Origin: Candidatus Siliceabacter maunaloa
Lineage (GTDB): Bacteria; Actinomycetota; Thermoleophilia; Solirubrobacterales; Solirubrobacteraceae
Assembly: GCA_024330185.1 (NCBI GenBank)
Contig: JANDLV010000007.1
Location: forward strand, 1 to 64,000
DNA: 64,000 nt
Reading direction: 5' to 3'
Below are positions 23,214-31,851 of the stretch, in pieces (positions within the stretch are counted from its first letter, which is position 1; each line of letters begins with the position of its first letter). The position numbers and the translations under genes were made by a program. The notes under the pieces were generated by a model. The model was not told where the DNA came from. It worked only from the letters and a program-made list of their open reading frames with translations, and did no database searches.

Positions 23214-24184
23214 GGGGTGCTCACCGCCAGCTCGGGGCGCTCGCGCAGCCACGCCACGGTCTGTGCGATGCCCTCCGCGACGCCGATGCGAGCCTCCCAG
23301 CCCAGCAGCGTCCGGGCCTTCTCCACCGACGGCCAGCGGCGCTGTACGTCCACCTCGAATGATGCCTCGTGCGAGAGCTCGAACGCCTCGGGATCGCGCC
23401 CGCAGGCCTCCCAGACCACCCGCGCGATCTCCGCCACCGTCAGCTCGTCGGAGGCGGAGATGTTGAAGTCCTCGTTCAACCCGGCGGGCGAGGCCATCGC
23501 GGTGACGATGCCGTCGGCGATGTCGTCGACGTGGGTCAGCGTGCGGGTCTGCTCGCCCGAGCCGAAGATGGGCAGGGGGTCCATGCCGGCCAGGCACTTG
23601 CGGATGAGGTCGGGCACCGCGTGGGCGATGCCGGGCTCGTCGTCGGGCAGCTCGCCCGGCCCGTAGGCGTTGAACGGCCGGCAGATGGTGAAGGGCAGCC
23701 CATGCTCGTCGTGCGCCGCGCGGCAGTAGACCTCGCCGGTCAGCTTGGAGAACCCGTAGGCCGACAGGGGTACCGGGCAGTCGGGCAGGTGGGACTCGGG
23801 CGTGGGGAACTCCTGCGCACGCTCGAAGACCATCGAGGACGAGACGTAGGCGAAGCGCTCGACCGCCTGGTCCAGGGCCGCGCGCAGCACGGCGTTGTAC
23901 AGAGCGTTGTTGACCTCGGTCAGCGTGTGGGGAAGCTTGTGGAAGTTGGCGATCCCGCCGACGATGGCCGCCAGGTGCACGACGTGCGTGCAGCCCACGA
24001 TCGCGCGGCGCGCCTCGTCCAGGGAGCGCAGGTCGCCCGTGTGCACCTCGCACCCCTCGCGCATCCACGTCGGCGCCGGGCGCTGATCGGACACGCGCAC
24101 CTCGAAGCCCGGGTCGGCGAGCAGGCGGCGCACGACCGCGGAGCCGATCGTGCCCGCACCGCCGGTGACCAGGACGCGGCTCAT
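23210..24184 (-). CDS. NAD-dependent nucleotide-sugar epimerase/dehydratase (extended SDR)
   Basis: 324 residues. VLVTGGAGTIGSAVVRRLL is the Rossmann glycine motif, YVSSSMVFERA the catalytic Ser region and YGFSKLTGE the YxxxK pair. RPFNAYGPGELPDDEPG and FGSGEQTRTLTHVDDIADGI are the substrate-binding stretches of UDP-glucose-4-epimerase-like SDRs. The GGIANFHKLPH insert is reminiscent of GDP-mannose 3,5-epimerase-like proteins, but I would not fix the substrate. It is coupled by ATGA overlaps on both sides (24181-24184 and 23210-23213). Confidence 0.85.
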   Translation of the reverse strand: MSRVLVTGGAGTIGSAVVRRLLADPGFEVRVSDQRPAPTWMREGCEVHTGDLRSLDEARRAIVGCTHVVHLAAIVGGIANFHKLPHTLTEVNNALYNAVLRAALDQAVERFAYVSSSMVFERAQEFPTPESHLPDCPVPLSAYGFSKLTGEVYCRAAHDEHGLPFTICRPFNAYGPGELPDDEPGIAHAVPDLIRKCLAGMDPLPIFGSGEQTRTLTHVDDIADGIVTAMASPAGLNEDFNISASDELTVAEIARVVWEACGRDPEAFELSHEASFEVDVQRRWPSVEKARTLLGWEARIGVAEGIAQTVAWLRERPELAVSTP

Positions 24185-25443
24185 CGGGGCTGCAGCAGCG
24201 CAAGCTCGGTGGCGTAGCCGAACACCTGACCGCCGCCGAAGGCGTTCCAGGGGTCGACGACAAGGCAGTCCTCGCCGGCCAGCTCCGCGATGGCCCGCAG
24301 GGTCTCGGGGCGCGCGTAGGCCGAGTGGTTGGTGGCCACCACGACGGCGCGGGCGCCCGCGAGAGCGTCCTGGAGCTCCTGCGTGGGCGTGGCCACGATC
24401 GGGTCGTGGATCGCGACATCGGCCAGCTCGCGCTCCAGCAGGCGCACGAGCTTGTGCGAAAGCGAGTCGCGCTCATCGTCGGTGTCGGCCTTGAAGGCCA
24501 GGCCCAGCACGGCGACCTTGTGCCCGTTCAGGCCACCGGCCAGGCGGCGCTTCATGCCCCGCACCAGGAAGTTGGGCACCGACTCGTTGACGCGGGAGAC
24601 GGCCAACAGCATGCCCGGCGCGTTGGAGCGCTCCTCCGAGAAGGCGAAGTCCTTGCGCAGGCACGTACCCGCCGTGAAGCCCGGCGCCGCGATGCCACCG
24701 CGCGGGTAGCCGCGGTTGATCAGGTCGATGACCTCGAAGACGTTGGCCTCGTACTGGTCGCAGTCCATCATCAGGAGGTTGGGCAGGGCGAACTGCGTGT
24801 AGCGCACGATGTTGGACCAGATCTTGGCTAGCTCGGCCTGCACCGGGCTGGTGCGCACGACGGGCGCCCGGAAGGTGGAGAACAGCGCCTCGGCGCGCTC
24901 GCCGGAGGCCTCGCCGAGGCCGCCCACGATGCAGGGCAGGCTGTCGATCTCCTCCAGGAAGCGCCCGGCGGCGATGCGCTCGGGGACGTGGGCGACGAAG
25001 AGGTCCTCCCCCACCGTGAAGCCCCGGTGCTTGGCCAGGTAGCCGGCGACGAACTCGGTCGTGCCCGGGGCGATGGTCGAGCGCAGCACGAGCCCGTGGT
25101 CGGCGCGCAGCACCGGCAGGAGGGCGTCGAGGACCGAGCGGATGTCGCGCATGTCGATCTCGATGTGCGAGAAGGAGGGCGTGCCGAGCGTCAGCACGAC
25201 GTCGCGGGCTGCCGCCGCGTCGGCGACCACGTCGCTGAGCTCGAGCCGGTCGGTCTCGCGCACGCGGTCCAGCACCTGCTGCATCCCCTCCTCCTCGAAG
25301 GGCAGCACGCCGGCGCGTAGGGCCGCGAGACGCTCCGGGTCCTTGTCCACGCCCACGACCGCCAGGCCGCGGTCGGCGAACAGGAGCGCGAGGGGGAGGC
25401 CGATGCGGCCAAGCCCTATGACGGAGACGTCGGCGGACACCAC
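24181..25443 (-). CDS. UDP-sugar 6-dehydrogenase (UDP-ManNAc/UDP-Glc dehydrogenase family)
   Basis: 420 residues. The NAD motif is VSVIGLGRIGLPLALLFADRG. VLTLGTPSF, STIAPGTTE and VAHVPERIAAGRFLEEI are standard family stretches. PGFTAGTCLRKDFAF carries the catalytic Cys in the GxCxxKD form. VAVLGLAFKADTDDERDS starts the C-terminal UDP-binding domain. It oxidises a UDP-hexose C6 hydroxyl to a uronic acid using two NAD+. The Cys context is closer to WecC/WbpA-type than to plain UDP-Glc dehydrogenase. Two consecutive GTG codons (25443 and 25440) are possible; the first is 8 nt from a TACCCT -10. Likely feeds a ManNAc(3NAc)-uronate type pathway (inference). Confidence 0.85.
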   Translation of the reverse strand: MVSADVSVIGLGRIGLPLALLFADRGLAVVGVDKDPERLAALRAGVLPFEEEGMQQVLDRVRETDRLELSDVVADAAAARDVVLTLGTPSFSHIEIDMRDIRSVLDALLPVLRADHGLVLRSTIAPGTTEFVAGYLAKHRGFTVGEDLFVAHVPERIAAGRFLEEIDSLPCIVGGLGEASGERAEALFSTFRAPVVRTSPVQAELAKIWSNIVRYTQFALPNLLMMDCDQYEANVFEVIDLINRGYPRGGIAAPGFTAGTCLRKDFAFSEERSNAPGMLLAVSRVNESVPNFLVRGMKRRLAGGLNGHKVAVLGLAFKADTDDERDSLSHKLVRLLERELADVAIHDPIVATPTQELQDALAGARAVVVATNHSAYARPETLRAIAELAGEDCLVVDPWNAFGGGQVFGYATELALLQPR

Positions 25444-25451
25444 GCGAGGGG

Positions 25452-25457
25452 AGGGTA
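25452..25457 (-). promoter_or_regulatory. -10 element TACCCT
   Basis: On the minus strand TACCCT ends 8 nt before the GTG at 25443, supporting that start and leaderless-type transcription of the 25443-20732 gene set. Confidence 0.4.
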
Positions 25458-25486
25458 GTGGGCGCTGTGGCGCTGCGGCGGGTCGC

Positions 25487-26302
25487 TCAGCGCCCTGCGC
25501 GCTGGGCCGCGAGCTGGCGCGCGAAGCCCGCCACGAAGCGGGGGTTGTAGCGCGCGTAGCGCCGCCACAGGCGCCGCGGCTCCTGGACGAGGCGGAAGGC
25601 CCACTCCAGCCCGATGGCCTGCATCCAGCCGGGCGCCTGGGGCACAAGGCCTGCGTGGAAGTCGAAGGCCGCGCCGACGCCGACCAGCACGGGCGCATCG
25701 ATGAGCTCGCGCATGTCCTCCATCCAGTGCTCCTGCTTGGGCTGGCCGATGCCCACCCACACCACGTCGGCCTTGGAGCGGTTGATCTCCGCGGCCACCG
25801 CGTGGCGCTCCTCGTGGTCCAGCGGGCGGAAGGGCGGCGAGTAGCCGCCGACGATCTTGGTGCCCGGGAAGCGGCGGCGCAGGTTGAGCACGAGCTGCAC
25901 CAGGGCGCCCTGGTCGCGCCCCCCGTAGAGGTACATCCGCGTGCCCGTCTGAGCCGAGCGCTCGCAGAAGCGGGCCATCAGCTCGGGGCCGTAGACGCGG
26001 GAGGCCTGCCGGTGGCCCAGCGCGCGCAGCGCCCAGACCAGCGGCTGGCCGTCGGGGACCGTCATGGAGTGCAGCACCGCGGCGCGGGTCGGCGCGTCCT
26101 CCCGGGCGACCATCACGAGGTGCACCGCCGCCGCGCTCAGGCACGCCTGATGGCCCGAGGCGATCGTCGAGTCCATCCAGTCCATCGTGCCCTCGTAGTC
26201 GGTGAGGGCGAGCGGGATGCCCAGCACGTCGGCGCACGGGAGGTCCGGCGCGGGGGCGGCGGCGGGGGACGGCGGGGTGTGGGTATGGGTCTCGACGCGC
26301 AT
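25487..26302 (-). CDS. WecG/TagA/CpsF family glycosyltransferase (GT26)
   Basis: 271 residues. Typical family text includes VLGIPLALTDYEGTMDWM, SAAAVHLVMVAREDAPTR (the conserved asparagine/valine region in variant form), VPDGQPLVWALRALG, YGPELMARF and the WVGIGQPKQEHWM motif. The latter is diagnostic for GT26 enzymes that add ManNAc or ManNAc-uronate to undecaprenyl-PP-GlcNAc. The Thr/Pro-rich N-terminus is atypical. The adjacent UDP-sugar dehydrogenase fits a uronate donor. The membrane-associated C-terminal part has LEWAFRLVQEPRRLWRRY. Confidence 0.9.
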   Translation of the reverse strand: MRVETHTHTPPSPAAAPAPDLPCADVLGIPLALTDYEGTMDWMDSTIASGHQACLSAAAVHLVMVAREDAPTRAAVLHSMTVPDGQPLVWALRALGHRQASRVYGPELMARFCERSAQTGTRMYLYGGRDQGALVQLVLNLRRRFPGTKIVGGYSPPFRPLDHEERHAVAAEINRSKADVVWVGIGQPKQEHWMEDMRELIDAPVLVGVGAAFDFHAGLVPQAPGWMQAIGLEWAFRLVQEPRRLWRRYARYNPRFVAGFARQLAAQRAGR

Positions 26303-26404
26303 GGCGGTCGCGGATCCTCCTGCGGTGTCCGAGGGGGTCCGATGACTCCCGACCCCGGTAGAACGGTGCTGGGGCGGGAAAGTCGCGAAGTCGGCGTTGG
26401 GAGG

Positions 26405-26410
26405 TAGCCT
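26405..26410 (+). promoter_or_regulatory. -10 element TAGCCT
   Basis: TAGCCT lies 11 nt upstream of the GTG at 26422. It probably drives the rightward unit 26422-28457 and beyond. Confidence 0.4.
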
Positions 26411-26421
26411 TCCCGATTCTC

Positions 26422-27366
26422 GTGGCCCGCATGCTCGTCACCGGTGGCGCAGGCTTCATCGGCTCGCACGTCGTCGACGCCCTACAGGAGCGCGGTCACG
26501 AGGTGACCGTGCTGGACGACCTGTCCACGGGCCGGCGGGACAACCTCTCCGGGGCGCTGGAGCGCGGCGTGACGCTGCACGAGGTCGACCTGCGCGACGG
26601 CGCCGCCGTCCTCGGACTCGTGCGCGCGGTGGAGCCGCGGGCCATCTTCCACCTCGGCGCCCAGATCGACGTGCGCAGGTCGATCGCCGATCCCGGCTTC
26701 GACGCCCGGGTCAACGTGGAGGGGACGGTCAACGTGCTGGAGGCCGCCCGAGCGACGGCCGTCCCCCGCGTGGTCAACACCTCGTCGGGGGGTGCGATCT
26801 ACGGGAACGCAGAGGTGCTGCCCACGCCCGAGGCCACCTTCCCGGCGCCCATGGCGCCCTACGGCCAGAGCAAGTTCGCCGGCGAGGGCTACTGCGACCT
26901 CTACACGCGCCTGCACGGGCTCTCGACCGCCTCCCTGCGCTACGGCAACGTCTTCGGCCCCCGGCAGGACCCGCTGGGCGAGGCGGGCGTGATCGCGATC
27001 TTCTGCGGGCGCCTGCAGGAGGGCATGTCTCCCACCGTCTTCGGCGACGGGCGCCAGACGCGCGACTACGTCTACGTCGGCGATGTCGTGGCCGCGAACC
27101 TCGCGGCGGCTGACAGCGCCGCCACCGGCCCGTTCAACATCGGCCGCGGCGAGGAGATCAGCGTGCTCGACCTCGTGGAGGCACTGCGCGAGATCGCCGG
27201 TGACCCCGGCTTCTTCGCGCCCGGGTTCGAGCCGGCCCGTCTGGGCGAGCTGGAGCGCTCCTGCGTCGACCCGTCGCGCGCCCGCACCGAGCTGGACTGG
27301 GAGGCGCGCACCGGCCTGGTCGAGGGCCTGCGCACGACGCTGGCCTCGCTCGGAGCACCGACGTGA
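26422..27366 (+). CDS. UDP-glucose 4-epimerase-like SDR
   Basis: 314 residues, start GTG. MLVTGGAGFIGSHVVDAL is the NAD motif, LDDLSTGRRDNL the GalE-like adenosine region and VVNTSSGGAIYGN the Ser region. YGQSKFAGEGYC holds YxxxK, and LRYGNVFGPRQDPLGEAGVI is substrate binding. It matches the GalE-like group in glycan clusters that interconvert UDP-hexoses or UDP-HexNAc at C4. A source of UDP-galactose for the Glf mutase at 57515 is possible but unproven. Its stop overlaps the next start (GTGA). Confidence 0.87.
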   Translation: MARMLVTGGAGFIGSHVVDALQERGHEVTVLDDLSTGRRDNLSGALERGVTLHEVDLRDGAAVLGLVRAVEPRAIFHLGAQIDVRRSIADPGFDARVNVEGTVNVLEAARATAVPRVVNTSSGGAIYGNAEVLPTPEATFPAPMAPYGQSKFAGEGYCDLYTRLHGLSTASLRYGNVFGPRQDPLGEAGVIAIFCGRLQEGMSPTVFGDGRQTRDYVYVGDVVAANLAAADSAATGPFNIGRGEEISVLDLVEALREIAGDPGFFAPGFEPARLGELERSCVDPSRARTELDWEARTGLVEGLRTTLASLGAPT

Positions 27367-28457
27367 CGCCCGACGCCAACTTCTGGGATGGACGCCGGGT
27401 GCTGGTCACCGGGCACTCCGGGTTCAAGGGGGCGTGGCTGAGTCTCTGGCTCGAGCACCTCGGCGCACGGGTGACCGGCTTGTCGACCCGCCCGCCCCCC
27501 GCGGCCTCCATGCACGCGCTGACGCGTGTCGCCGACGGGCTCGAGGAGATCAGCGCCGATGTGCGCTCCTTCGCTGCGGTGCACGCCGCGGTCGAGGGCG
27601 CCCGCCCCGAGGTGGTCCTCCATCTCGCCGCCCAGCCCTTCGTGCGCCGCTCCCTGCACGATCCGCGCACGACCTACGAGGTCAACGTCATGGGCACGGT
27701 CAACGTGCTCGAGGCGGTGCGCGGCGCCGACGGCGTGCGCGCCGTGGTCGCGGTGACCTCCGACAAGGCCTACGACAACCGCGGCACCGGCCGGCCCTTC
27801 GTGGAGGACGACCCCAAGGGGGGCGCGGACCCCTACTCGAGCTCCAAGGGCTGCGCCGAGCTGGTGGTCGACGCCTACCTGCGCTCCTACTTCGCCCCCG
27901 GCGCCCCCGCCGCACCTCGCGTGGGCGCAGCACGTGCCGGCAACGTGATCGGCGGGGGGGACTGGGGCGAGGACCGCCTGGTGCCCGACCTGGTGCGCGC
28001 CGCGCAGGCCGGCGAGCCGCTGCGCATCCGCAACCCCGACGCCGTGCGCCCCTGGCAGCACGTGCTCGAGCCGCTGAGCGGCTACCTGACCCTCGCGCAG
28101 GCGCTGGTCGCCGACCCCCAGACGCAGGGCGGGTGGAACTTCGGCCCTCCGGCCGGGGCCGCGCCGACGGTCGGGGAGCTGGCCGCCCGCCTGGCCGCGC
28201 TGTGGCCCGGCGATGTCGAGGTGATCCACGAGCGCGAGGCTCGCAGCCGGGAGGCGGCCGCGCTCGCCCTGGACTCCACCAAGGCACGCGAGCAACTGGG
28301 CTGGACGCCGCGCTGGGACCTCGACGAGACCCTGCGCGCCGTCGTGGCCTGGCACGCCGCCCACGCCGCCGGGGATGACCTGCGCGCCGTCACGCTGGCG
28401 CAGATCGAGGCGTACGAGCGATCGCGCCCGGAGCGTCGCCGCAAGCATCCTGCATAG
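27363..28457 (+). CDS. rfbG: CDP-glucose 4,6-dehydratase-like
   Basis: 364 residues. FWDGRRVLVTGHSGFKGAWLSLWL is the RfbG-type NAD motif. VTSDKAYDN, DPYSSSKGCAELV (catalytic YxxxK) and ARAGNVIGGGDWGEDRLVPDLVRA are diagnostic, as is RNPDAVRPWQHVLEPLSGYL. The enzyme makes CDP-4-keto-6-deoxyglucose, the start of 3,6-dideoxyhexose or related branched sugars. RfbF (cytidylyltransferase) and RfbH are not in the window, so the donor must be completed elsewhere. It is coupled to the preceding epimerase. Confidence 0.88.
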   Translation: MTPDANFWDGRRVLVTGHSGFKGAWLSLWLEHLGARVTGLSTRPPPAASMHALTRVADGLEEISADVRSFAAVHAAVEGARPEVVLHLAAQPFVRRSLHDPRTTYEVNVMGTVNVLEAVRGADGVRAVVAVTSDKAYDNRGTGRPFVEDDPKGGADPYSSSKGCAELVVDAYLRSYFAPGAPAAPRVGAARAGNVIGGGDWGEDRLVPDLVRAAQAGEPLRIRNPDAVRPWQHVLEPLSGYLTLAQALVADPQTQGGWNFGPPAGAAPTVGELAARLAALWPGDVEVIHEREARSREAAALALDSTKAREQLGWTPRWDLDETLRAVVAWHAAHAAGDDLRAVTLAQIEAYERSRPERRRKHPA

Positions 28458-28461
28458 CTGT

Positions 28462-28481
28462 TGCCCTACGACACCAGGGCA
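28462..28481. terminator. Weak hairpin after rfbG-like gene
   Basis: TGCCCT pairs with AGGGCA across an 8-nt loop, a few bases past the stop at 28457. It could mark the end of the upstream unit, since the next gene has its own -10. The stem is short. Confidence 0.25.
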
Positions 28482-28520
28482 GGACGGTTGCCCCGAGAAC
28501 AGCTCACGGTCGTCGTTGTC

Positions 28521-28526
28521 TAGGGT
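28521..28526 (+). promoter_or_regulatory. -10 element TAGGGT
   Basis: TAGGGT ends 7 nt before the ATG at 28534, the leaderless spacing. Confidence 0.4.
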
Positions 28527-28533
28527 CGCGCCC

Positions 28534-29550
28534 ATGACCCCCGACGACACCGGCGCTCGGCGCCCCCCTGTGCGGGTCGGGGTGGTCGGCCTGGGCTACT
28601 GGGGCCCCAACCTCGCGCGCAACTTCGCCGGCCTCCCGGGGGCGGAGCTGCGCTGGTGCTGCGACGGGCGCCAGGAGGTCCGCGAGCGCCTGGCCGCGGT
28701 GCACCGCCAGGCACGCTTCACCGGTGACCTCGACGACCTGCTCGGCGACCCGGAGCTGGACGCCGTGGTGCTGGCCACCCCGGTTCCATCGCACGCTGCG
28801 CTGGCCGTGGCGGTACTGGAGGCGGGCAAGCACTGCTTCGTGGAGAAGCCGCTGGCCCAGTCGGTGGCCGACGCACGGCGCGCGGTGGAGGCGGCACAGC
28901 GCGCCGGCAAGGTGCTCATGGTCGGCCACCTGCTCCAGTACCACCCGGGTGTGGTCAAGCTCAAGGAGCTGGCCATGTCCGGCGAGCTGGGTGACGTGCA
29001 GTACATCTACGGCAACCGGCTGAACCTCGGCCAGCTTCGGGCCGACGAGAACGCCCTGTGGAGCCTGGGCGCCCACGACGTGTCGGTGGTCCTGCACCTG
29101 GCCGGCGAGGAGCCCTCCGAGCTGTCGGCCCACGGTGAGTGCTACGTGCGCCCCGGCGTCGAGGACGTGGTCTTCGGCTTCATGCGCTTCCCCTCCGGCC
29201 TCGCCGCCCACCTGCACCTCTCCTGGCTTGACCCCCACAAGGAGCGGCGGTTCACCGTGGTGGGCACGAAGAAGATGGCCACCTTCGACGACATGGCCCT
29301 CGAGCAGAAGATCACCGTCTACGACAAGGGCTTCGACGAGAAGGCCGACACCTACGGCGAGTACATCACCCGCAGCGGGGACATCTACAGCCCCCGCCTG
29401 CCCAACGCCGAGCCGCTGCGCTTGGAGTGCGAGCACTTCCTCGCCTGCGTCAGGGAGGGTGCCACGCCGCTGTCGGACGGCCACAGCGGCCTGCGCGTCG
29501 TGCGCGTGCTGGAGGGTCTGCAGCGCGAGCTCGAAGCCTCGCGGCGGTAG
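28534..29550 (+). CDS. Gfo/Idh/MocA oxidoreductase (WlbA/WbpB-like)
   Basis: 338 residues. VRVGVVGLGYWGPNLARNF is the NAD motif, DAVVLATPVPSHAALAVAVLEAGKHCFVEKPLA the family core with EKP, and VGHLLQYHPGV the substrate His region. The YGNRLNLGQLRADENALWSLGAHDVSV block is typical of the WlbA/WbpB group, which oxidises UDP-GlcNAc-uronate at C3. With the 2-epimerase (29566), aminotransferase (30656) and dehydrogenase (24181) it would form most of a UDP-diacetamido-uronate pathway. The ATG at 28534 was selected; the frame is open further upstream but without homology. Confidence 0.87.
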   Translation: MTPDDTGARRPPVRVGVVGLGYWGPNLARNFAGLPGAELRWCCDGRQEVRERLAAVHRQARFTGDLDDLLGDPELDAVVLATPVPSHAALAVAVLEAGKHCFVEKPLAQSVADARRAVEAAQRAGKVLMVGHLLQYHPGVVKLKELAMSGELGDVQYIYGNRLNLGQLRADENALWSLGAHDVSVVLHLAGEEPSELSAHGECYVRPGVEDVVFGFMRFPSGLAAHLHLSWLDPHKERRFTVVGTKKMATFDDMALEQKITVYDKGFDEKADTYGEYITRSGDIYSPRLPNAEPLRLECEHFLACVREGATPLSDGHSGLRVVRVLEGLQRELEASRR

Positions 29551-29565
29551 GCGGCTGCTCCGCCC

Positions 29566-30636
29566 GTGCGCCTGCTGACCGTCGTGGGCAACCGCCCGCA
29601 GTTCGTCAAGGCGGCGGCGGTGTCGGGCCCGCTGCGCGAGCGCCACGAGGAGGTGCTCGTCCACACCGGCCAGCACTACGACCGCGAGCTCTCGCAGGTT
29701 TTCTTCGACGAGCTCGGCCTGCCCAAGCCCGACCATCACCTGGCCCTGGGCACGGGTAGCAACACCGCGCAGACCGCGCGGATGCTCGAGGCGCTGGAGC
29801 CCTTGCTGGGCTCCGTGGCACCCGACGCGGTGCTGGTCTACGGCGACACGAACTCCACCCTGGCCGGGGGGCTGGCCGCAGCGCAGCGCGGCGTGCCCGT
29901 GGCCCACGTCGAGGCGGGGATGCGCTCCTTCGACCGCTCGATGCCCGAGGAGCTCAACCGGGTGCTGACCGACCACCTCAGCGCGCTGCTGCTGTGCCCG
30001 ACACAGGCAGCGAGCCAGAACCTCGAGCGGGAGGGGGCGGCCGGTGAGGTCGTCGTGGTGGGCGACGTCATGGTCGACGTAGCACAGCTCGTCCAGCCCC
30101 GGGCCCGCGTGCGCACCGATCTGATCGAGGCCCACGGCCTGCGCCCCGGCGAGTACGCCCTGGTCACCGCCCACCGTGCGGGCAACGTCGACGACTCCGT
30201 GCGCCTCGGGCGACTCGTGGAACTGCTGGAGCGCCTGGACCGCCCGGTCCTCTTCCCGGTCCACCCGCGCACCCGCGCCCGCCTGGACGCCGCGGGCCTC
30301 GCCGACCGCCTCGCGTCGGCGGAGGGCGTCCACGTCACGCACCCGCTGGGCTACCTGGAGTTCACGGCGCTGTTGTGCCACGCCGACGTGGTGCTGACCG
30401 ACTCCGGCGGGGTGCAGAAGGAGGCCTATCTGGCCGGCGTGCCCTGCGTGACCTTACGGGCCAACACGGAGTGGATGGAGACGGTGCAGACGGGCTGGAA
30501 CGCACTCGCCGACCTCGACGTCGAGCGCGCGCTGGCAGCCGCGGCGCGCGATGTCCCGGTGCAGCGGCCCCAGCTATACGGCGACGGGAAGGCGGGCGAG
30601 CGGGTGGTGGCGGCGATCGAGTCGCTGAGCTACTAA
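29566..30636 (+). CDS. UDP-GlcNAc 2-epimerase family (WecB/WbpI-like)
   Basis: 356 residues, start GTG. VVGNRPQFVKAAAVSGPL, LVHTGQHYDRELSQVFFDEL, VYGDTNSTLAGGLAA and HVEAGMRSFDRSMPEELNR are the conserved blocks. HRAGNVDD takes the place of the usual HREN. LTDSGGVQKEAYLAGVPCVTLR is the C-terminal signature. The enzyme inverts C2 of UDP-GlcNAc or a 3-acetamido-uronate analogue. The variant HRAGN and VVGNRPQF (not GTRPE) are features I associate with the WbpI/WlbD-like branch. It follows the oxidoreductase by 15 nt. Confidence 0.87.
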   Translation: MRLLTVVGNRPQFVKAAAVSGPLRERHEEVLVHTGQHYDRELSQVFFDELGLPKPDHHLALGTGSNTAQTARMLEALEPLLGSVAPDAVLVYGDTNSTLAGGLAAAQRGVPVAHVEAGMRSFDRSMPEELNRVLTDHLSALLLCPTQAASQNLEREGAAGEVVVVGDVMVDVAQLVQPRARVRTDLIEAHGLRPGEYALVTAHRAGNVDDSVRLGRLVELLERLDRPVLFPVHPRTRARLDAAGLADRLASAEGVHVTHPLGYLEFTALLCHADVVLTDSGGVQKEAYLAGVPCVTLRANTEWMETVQTGWNALADLDVERALAAAARDVPVQRPQLYGDGKAGERVVAAIESLSY

Positions 30637-30655
30637 TAGAGGGTGCCGCCGGCCG

Positions 30656-31777
30656 TCAGGTGGCTGCTCGGCGGCGGGCCCCTCCCGTTCTCCCGCCCAG
30701 CGCCTCGCCCACGGCCCCGACGACCTCGCCCACCTGCCCGGCGTCGAGCACGGGGCTCATCGGGATGGCCAGGTGCGTGCGGGCCACCTCGTCGGTGGCG
30801 GGCAGGTCGACACCCGCGCCGTACTCCGCCATCGCCGGCTGGCGGTGGACCGGCGTGCGGTAGTAGGCCTTGTGGCCGATCGCGCGCTCGCCCAGCCCGG
30901 CGGCCAGCTCGCCGGCGCGCTCGCTGCGCACCACGTAGAGGTGCCAGGCAGGCCGGCAGCCGTCCACCGCGCGGGGCAGCGCGACGAGCTCGGCCAGCCC
31001 CGCCTCGCGGTAGTGCTCGCCCGCCGCGCGGCGCCCGTCGGCCCACCCGTCGAGGTGGGGGAGCTGGACGCGCAGGATCGCCGCCTGCAGGTCGTCCAGG
31101 CGCGAGTTGTAGCCCACGTGCTCGTAGGTGACCTTGTCCCACGAGCCGTGGAATCGCAGCATGCGCGCCCGGTCCGCGACCGCGGCGTCGCGCGTGGTGA
31201 TGGCGCCCCCGTCGCCGAACGCACCCAGGTTCTTGGAGGGGAAGAAGCTGAACGTGGCCGCGGTGCCCAGGGCGCCGGGGCGGCCGGCGTCGGTCATCGA
31301 GCCGGCGGCCTGCGCAGCGTCCTCGAGCACGGGCACCCCGAGCGCCTCGATCGCGGCCACCGGGGCCACGTTGCCGAAGAGGTGCACGACCATGACGGCC
31401 TTCGTGCGGGGCGTCAGCGCGGCCCGCACGGTGTCCGGGGTGACGCAGCAGGTCTCGCGATCCACGTCGCAGAACACCGGCCGCGCGCCGGTCGGCGGGA
31501 TGGCCTCGGCGCTGGCGTAGAAGGTGAACGAGGGCACGACCACGTCGTCGCCCGGGCCCACGCCCATGGCCCGCAGGGCGATGGTCAGCGCGTCGGTGCC
31601 GTTGGCCACCCCGATCGTGTGCTCGGCGCCGCAGTGCGCCGCGAACTCCTCCTCGAAGGCCGCGACGTTGGGCCCCAGGATGAAGCGCCCGTCGTCCACG
31701 GCGGCCTTGATGGCCCCATCGATCTCCGCGCGCAGCGGCGCGAGCGGCGTCCTGGTGTCGAAGAGGGGCACTGACAT
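30656..31777 (-). CDS. DegT/DnrJ/EryC1 PLP-dependent sugar aminotransferase
   Basis: 373 residues. Family blocks are GRFILGPNVAAFEEEFAAHCG, GVANGTDALTIALRAMGVGPGD, VVPSFTFYASAEAI, VLEDAAQAAGS (PLP-binding Asp) and SFFPSKNLGAFGDGGAI (PLP-lysine). The sequence is closest in style to WbpE/WlbC-type enzymes that aminate C3 of a UDP-keto-uronate. It faces the 2-epimerase tail to tail with a 19-nt gap. The start ATG at 31777 begins the recognised family sequence. Confidence 0.88.
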   Translation of the reverse strand: MSVPLFDTRTPLAPLRAEIDGAIKAAVDDGRFILGPNVAAFEEEFAAHCGAEHTIGVANGTDALTIALRAMGVGPGDDVVVPSFTFYASAEAIPPTGARPVFCDVDRETCCVTPDTVRAALTPRTKAVMVVHLFGNVAPVAAIEALGVPVLEDAAQAAGSMTDAGRPGALGTAATFSFFPSKNLGAFGDGGAITTRDAAVADRARMLRFHGSWDKVTYEHVGYNSRLDDLQAAILRVQLPHLDGWADGRRAAGEHYREAGLAELVALPRAVDGCRPAWHLYVVRSERAGELAAGLGERAIGHKAYYRTPVHRQPAMAEYGAGVDLPATDEVARTHLAIPMSPVLDAGQVGEVVGAVGEALGGRTGGARRRAAT

Positions 31778-31851
31778 GGGCGGCGGCCAGCGTACGCGAG
31801 CCACCGCGACGCCGGCACCTGCTGGAATGGCCCGCGGCAGCACGCCGCCCG

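Noticed and set aside
23210-24184. Assignment of the SDR as GDP-mannose 3,5-epimerase.
   Set aside because: Some resemblance around the GGIANFHKLPH stretch, but key substrate residues could not be verified by eye.
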